Positions 5,946 through 7,406 of a DNA stretch of 7,406 bases are shown piece by piece. This DNA is from Burkholderiales bacterium. GTDB taxonomy: Bacteria > Pseudomonadota > Gammaproteobacteria > Burkholderiales > Casimicrobiaceae. The position numbers and the translations under genes are program-made. Below the pieces are notes generated by a model. The model was not told the origin of the DNA. It was given only the letters and a program-made list of their open reading frames with translations, and did not search any database. The stretch covers positions 1 to 7,406 of the forward strand of contig JAITMH010000177.1 of the NCBI GenBank assembly GCA_031277445.1, given 5' to 3'. Positions within the stretch are counted from its first letter, which is position 1. Every line of letters begins with the position of its first letter.

Positions 5946-6579
5946 GCAAGCGCAATTCAATCTTGGGGTGAGGTACAACAGTGGTCAGGGCGTTGAGCGG
6001 GACGATGCCGAAGCTGCGAAGTGGTACCACAAGGCAGCGGAACAGGGGCAAGCGGACGCTCAATTTGTTCTTGGTTCGATATACGCCTTTGGTCTGGGTG
6101 TCGCAAGGGATGATGCGGAAGCGGTGAAGTGGTCCCGAAAAGCGGCGGAACAGGGAAATGCAACCGCCCAATACAATCTTGGGTTGAGATACGCCCATGG
6201 TCGGGGCGTTGAGCGGGACGAAGCCGAGGCTGCGAACTGGTATCGCAAAGCGGCGGAGCTGGGAAACGCGGCAGCCCAATACAATCTTGGAAGAATGTAC
6301 GCCGGAGGTCAGGGTGTTCCCAGGGACGATGCGGAAGCGGCGAACTGGTACCGCATGGCAGCGGAGCAGGAACATGTGGCAGCCCAATATACCCTTGGCG
6401 AGATGTACGCCGAAGGCCGGGGCGTGACGCAGAACGACGCCGAAGCGATGGCCTGGTATCAGAAGGCCGCGGAACAAGAACATCCCGAAGCTCAAGAGGC
6501 GCTTGAAGCCATGAAAAAGCAGACGCACAAGCCGGGTTTTTTTGAGCGGCTTCGGGAGAAGTTCTGGCCCAAGAAATAG
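5836..6579 (+). CDS. Secreted Sel1-like repeat protein (SLR copy 2)
   Basis: 247 residues. A signal peptide (MLHIVRWCIGLFAICFALLV then QA, probable cleavage before EDFEA) directs it to the periplasm or beyond. A capping helix (FEAIKRAAENGDAQAQFNLG) is followed by 36-residue Sel1 repeats with the W at residues 63, 99, 135, 171 and 207; the second has WS in place of WY. The end, EALEAMKKQ then GFFERLREKFWPKK, is a basic amphipathic tail resembling that of copy 1. Exported SLR proteins in proteobacteria (for example LpnE and EnhC of Legionella, AlgK of Pseudomonas) act as scaffolds at the envelope or in host contact; which of these, if any, applies here cannot be told. It is 50 bp downstream of copy 1 with its own strong ribosome site. 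Confidence 0.9.
   Translation: MLHIVRWCIGLFAICFALLVQAEDFEAIKRAAENGDAQAQFNLGVRYNSGQGVERDDAEAAKWYHKAAEQGQADAQFVLGSIYAFGLGVARDDAEAVKWSRKAAEQGNATAQYNLGLRYAHGRGVERDEAEAANWYRKAAELGNAAAQYNLGRMYAGGQGVPRDDAEAANWYRMAAEQEHVAAQYTLGEMYAEGRGVTQNDAEAMAWYQKAAEQEHPEAQEALEAMKKQTHKPGFFERLREKFWPKK
6022..6504 (+). repeat. 108-bp coding tandem repeats of SLR copy 2
   Basis: Units begin at 6022, 6130, 6238, 6346 and (partial) 6454. They are more diverged from each other than units 1 and 4 of copy 1, suggesting an older array. Confidence 0.75.
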
Positions 6580-6596
6580 GTTTTGAATCCTGATTT

Positions 6597-6622
6597 CCCC
6601 TCTCCCGCCTGCGGGAGAGGGG
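6597..6622. repeat. REP-like palindrome
   Basis: CCCCTCTCCCGC (6597-6608) and GCGGGAGAGGGG (6611-6622) are perfect complements around CT. A second GGGGAGAGGG follows at 6625-6634. There is no T-run on either strand, so it is not a classical terminator. The GGGAGAGGG palindrome is a motif widely scattered between genes in many bacteria. It lies 18 bp after the SLR copy 2 stop and may protect the 3' end of the message. Confidence 0.7.
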
Positions 6623-6676
6623 TAGGGGAGAGGGAGAAGTAAAGCGTGAATACTGATGAGAACGGCCATAGTCTCT

Positions 6677-6839
6677 GGCGTCATTGCGAGCGAAGCGAAG
6701 CAATCCAGAAACACACAAAAAACCACTGAGCAGTGTTTTATTTACCATGCTGGAACTTGCGGCCAAAGACTTCGTTTGCGATGAATGCGTAAAGGGAAAC
6801 GGCTTGACTGGATTGCTTAGCTTCGCTCGCAATGACGCC
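6677..6839. mobile_element. MITE-like element with 32-bp inverted ends, no gene inside
   Basis: The left arm 6677-6708 (beginning GGCGTCATTGCGAGCGAAGC) and the right arm 6808-6839 are inverted repeats with 31 of 32 positions matching; the only difference is G versus T in the AGCG/TAAGC part. They enclose 99 bp with no significant open frame. The CGTCATTGCGAGCGAAGC motif is one I know as a dispersed intergenic repeat in many unrelated bacteria. The interior has a short CACTG-AG-CAGTG hairpin with T-runs on both sides (about 6717-6743) that might act as a weak bidirectional terminator. No clear target-site duplication could be fixed by eye. Confidence 0.6.
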
Positions 6840-6842
6840 GTA

Positions 6843-6869
6843 GGGTTGTAAGAGCATCTCTACAATCCC
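6843..6869. repeat. Imperfect hairpin upstream of SLR copy 3
   Basis: GGGTTGTAAGAG (6843-6854) faces CTCTACAATCCC (6858-6869) around CAT; the arms pair with one bulged base on each side. It starts four bases past the inverted-repeat element and may belong to a larger repeat unit. No T-run follows on the plus strand apart from ATAATTTT at 6873-6880. Confidence 0.35.
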
Positions 6870-6899
6870 GCGATAATTTTGAGATGGGTTCTAACGCGT

Positions 6900-7044
6900 T
6901 GATTATTTCGAGACAGATCAAAAGGAGAAATGAAATGTTGCATGCTGTACGCTGGTGTATAGGACTGTTTGCGATTTGTTTTGCCTTGCTGGTTCAGGCG
7001 GAAGATTTTGAGGCGGTTAAACGTGCGGCGGAGAATGGAGATGT
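6900..7044 (+). repeat. 5' duplication block, right copy (leader, RBS and signal peptide of SLR copy 3)
   Basis: Gapless counterpart of 5801-5945 at +1099 bp. Homology begins about 35 bp before the start codon (TGATTATTTCGAGACAGATC against TGATTTTTTAGAAACAATTC), so part of the leader was copied with the gene. Most coding differences are at third positions or are leucine codon swaps. Confidence 0.85.
6922..6927 (+). promoter_or_regulatory. Ribosome binding site of SLR copy 3
   Basis: AAGGAG, seven bases before ATG 6935, identical in sequence and spacing to the site of copy 2. Confidence 0.8.
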
Positions 7045-7406
7045 GGAAGCCCAGATTGAACTTGGACGGATGTACGGCAATGGACGAGGCGTTGCAAAGG
7101 ATGAAGCTGAGGCTGTGAAGTGGTTTCGTAAGGCAGCGGAGCAGGGGCATGCGTCAGGGCAAAATAACCTTGGGGCGATGTACGCCAACGGTCGAGGCGT
7201 AGTCCAGAATGACGCCGAAGCCGTAAAGTGGTATCGCAAGGCAGCGGAACAGGGACATGCGGAGGCACAGTTTCGTCTTGGGGGGATGTACGAAGGTGGC
7301 CGAGGTGTGCCCAAAGACGATGCTGAAGCCGTGAAGTGGTTTCGCAAGGCAGCGGAACAGGGACATGCGAATTCCCAATATAACCTCGGACAGATGTATC
7401 GCGTAG
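6935..7406 (+). CDS. Secreted Sel1-like repeat protein (SLR copy 3, partial at window end)
   Basis: The frame is open to the window edge: 157 residues, C-terminus missing. The signal peptide (MLHAVRWCIGLFAICFALLV then QA) and capping helix (EDFEAVKRAAENGD) match copy 2 almost residue for residue. Sel1 repeats follow with W at residues 63, 99 and 135 (KWFRKAAEQGH, KWYRKAAEQGH, KWFRKAAEQGH) and MY.(N/G)GRGV in the turns. The consistent His after EQG distinguishes this copy from copies 1 and 2. The last two units share a nearly identical DNA segment encoding KAAEQGHA, 108 bp apart. Likely periplasmic scaffold protein, a paralogue of copy 2 made by tandem duplication; more copies may follow beyond the edge. 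Confidence 0.9.
   Translation, partial: MLHAVRWCIGLFAICFALLVQAEDFEAVKRAAENGDVEAQIELGRMYGNGRGVAKDEAEAVKWFRKAAEQGHASGQNNLGAMYANGRGVVQNDAEAVKWYRKAAEQGHAEAQFRLGGMYEGGRGVPKDDAEAVKWFRKAAEQGHANSQYNLGQMYRV

Noticed and set aside
5794..6832. Two long minus-strand frames (310 and 291 codons) across SLR copy 2
   Set aside because: They show the same 36-residue periodicity because they mirror the coding repeats; the repeat composition keeps stops out of antisense frames.
5228..7400. Regular repeats suggesting a CRISPR array or minisatellite
   Set aside because: The period is exactly 108 bp, in frame, and translates to Sel1 repeats; there is no constant repeat with unique spacers.

Overview
The window looks like a chromosomal segment of a Gram-negative proteobacterium, most likely a betaproteobacterium. 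This is inferred from three things: a DctP/DctQ/DctM TRAP transporter, a ubiquinone-linked ETF dehydrogenase, and a CobD/CbiB-family membrane protein with a betaproteobacterial-looking C-terminus. I cannot name the genus. No rRNA, tRNA, CRISPR array, transposase or phage gene is visible.

Left part (1-2310, minus strand): a C4-dicarboxylate-type TRAP transporter operon read right to left as dctP (periplasmic binding protein), dctQ (small permease) and dctM (large permease, cut by the window edge). A hairpin followed by a T-run lies between dctP and dctQ and probably makes dctP more abundant than the permeases. dctQ and dctM overlap by ATGA.

Middle (2308-5183): a complete electron transfer flavoprotein-ubiquinone oxidoreductase on the minus strand, divergent from a CobD/CbiB (AmpE-like) membrane protein on the plus strand. 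They share a 71-bp intergenic region whose centre is a palindromic TATAAT box. The CobD/CbiB protein carries a long Ala/Glu/Pro-rich linker before its last membrane helix.

Right part (5222-7406, plus strand): a tandem family of at least three Sel1-like repeat (SLR) proteins with 36-residue (108-bp) repeats. The first copy has no signal peptide and starts at GTG; the second and third (the third cut by the window end) have nearly identical signal peptides, Shine-Dalgarno sequences and upstream DNA, offset by exactly 1099 bp. The gap between copies 2 and 3 holds a REP-like hairpin, a 163-bp element bounded by 32-bp inverted repeats (MITE-like), and a further hairpin.

The transporter and ETF-QO fit a respiratory, organic-acid-using lifestyle. 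The part that looks actively evolving is the SLR cluster: copies at different stages of duplication, recent repeat homogenisation inside copy 1, and dispersed-repeat DNA between copies.
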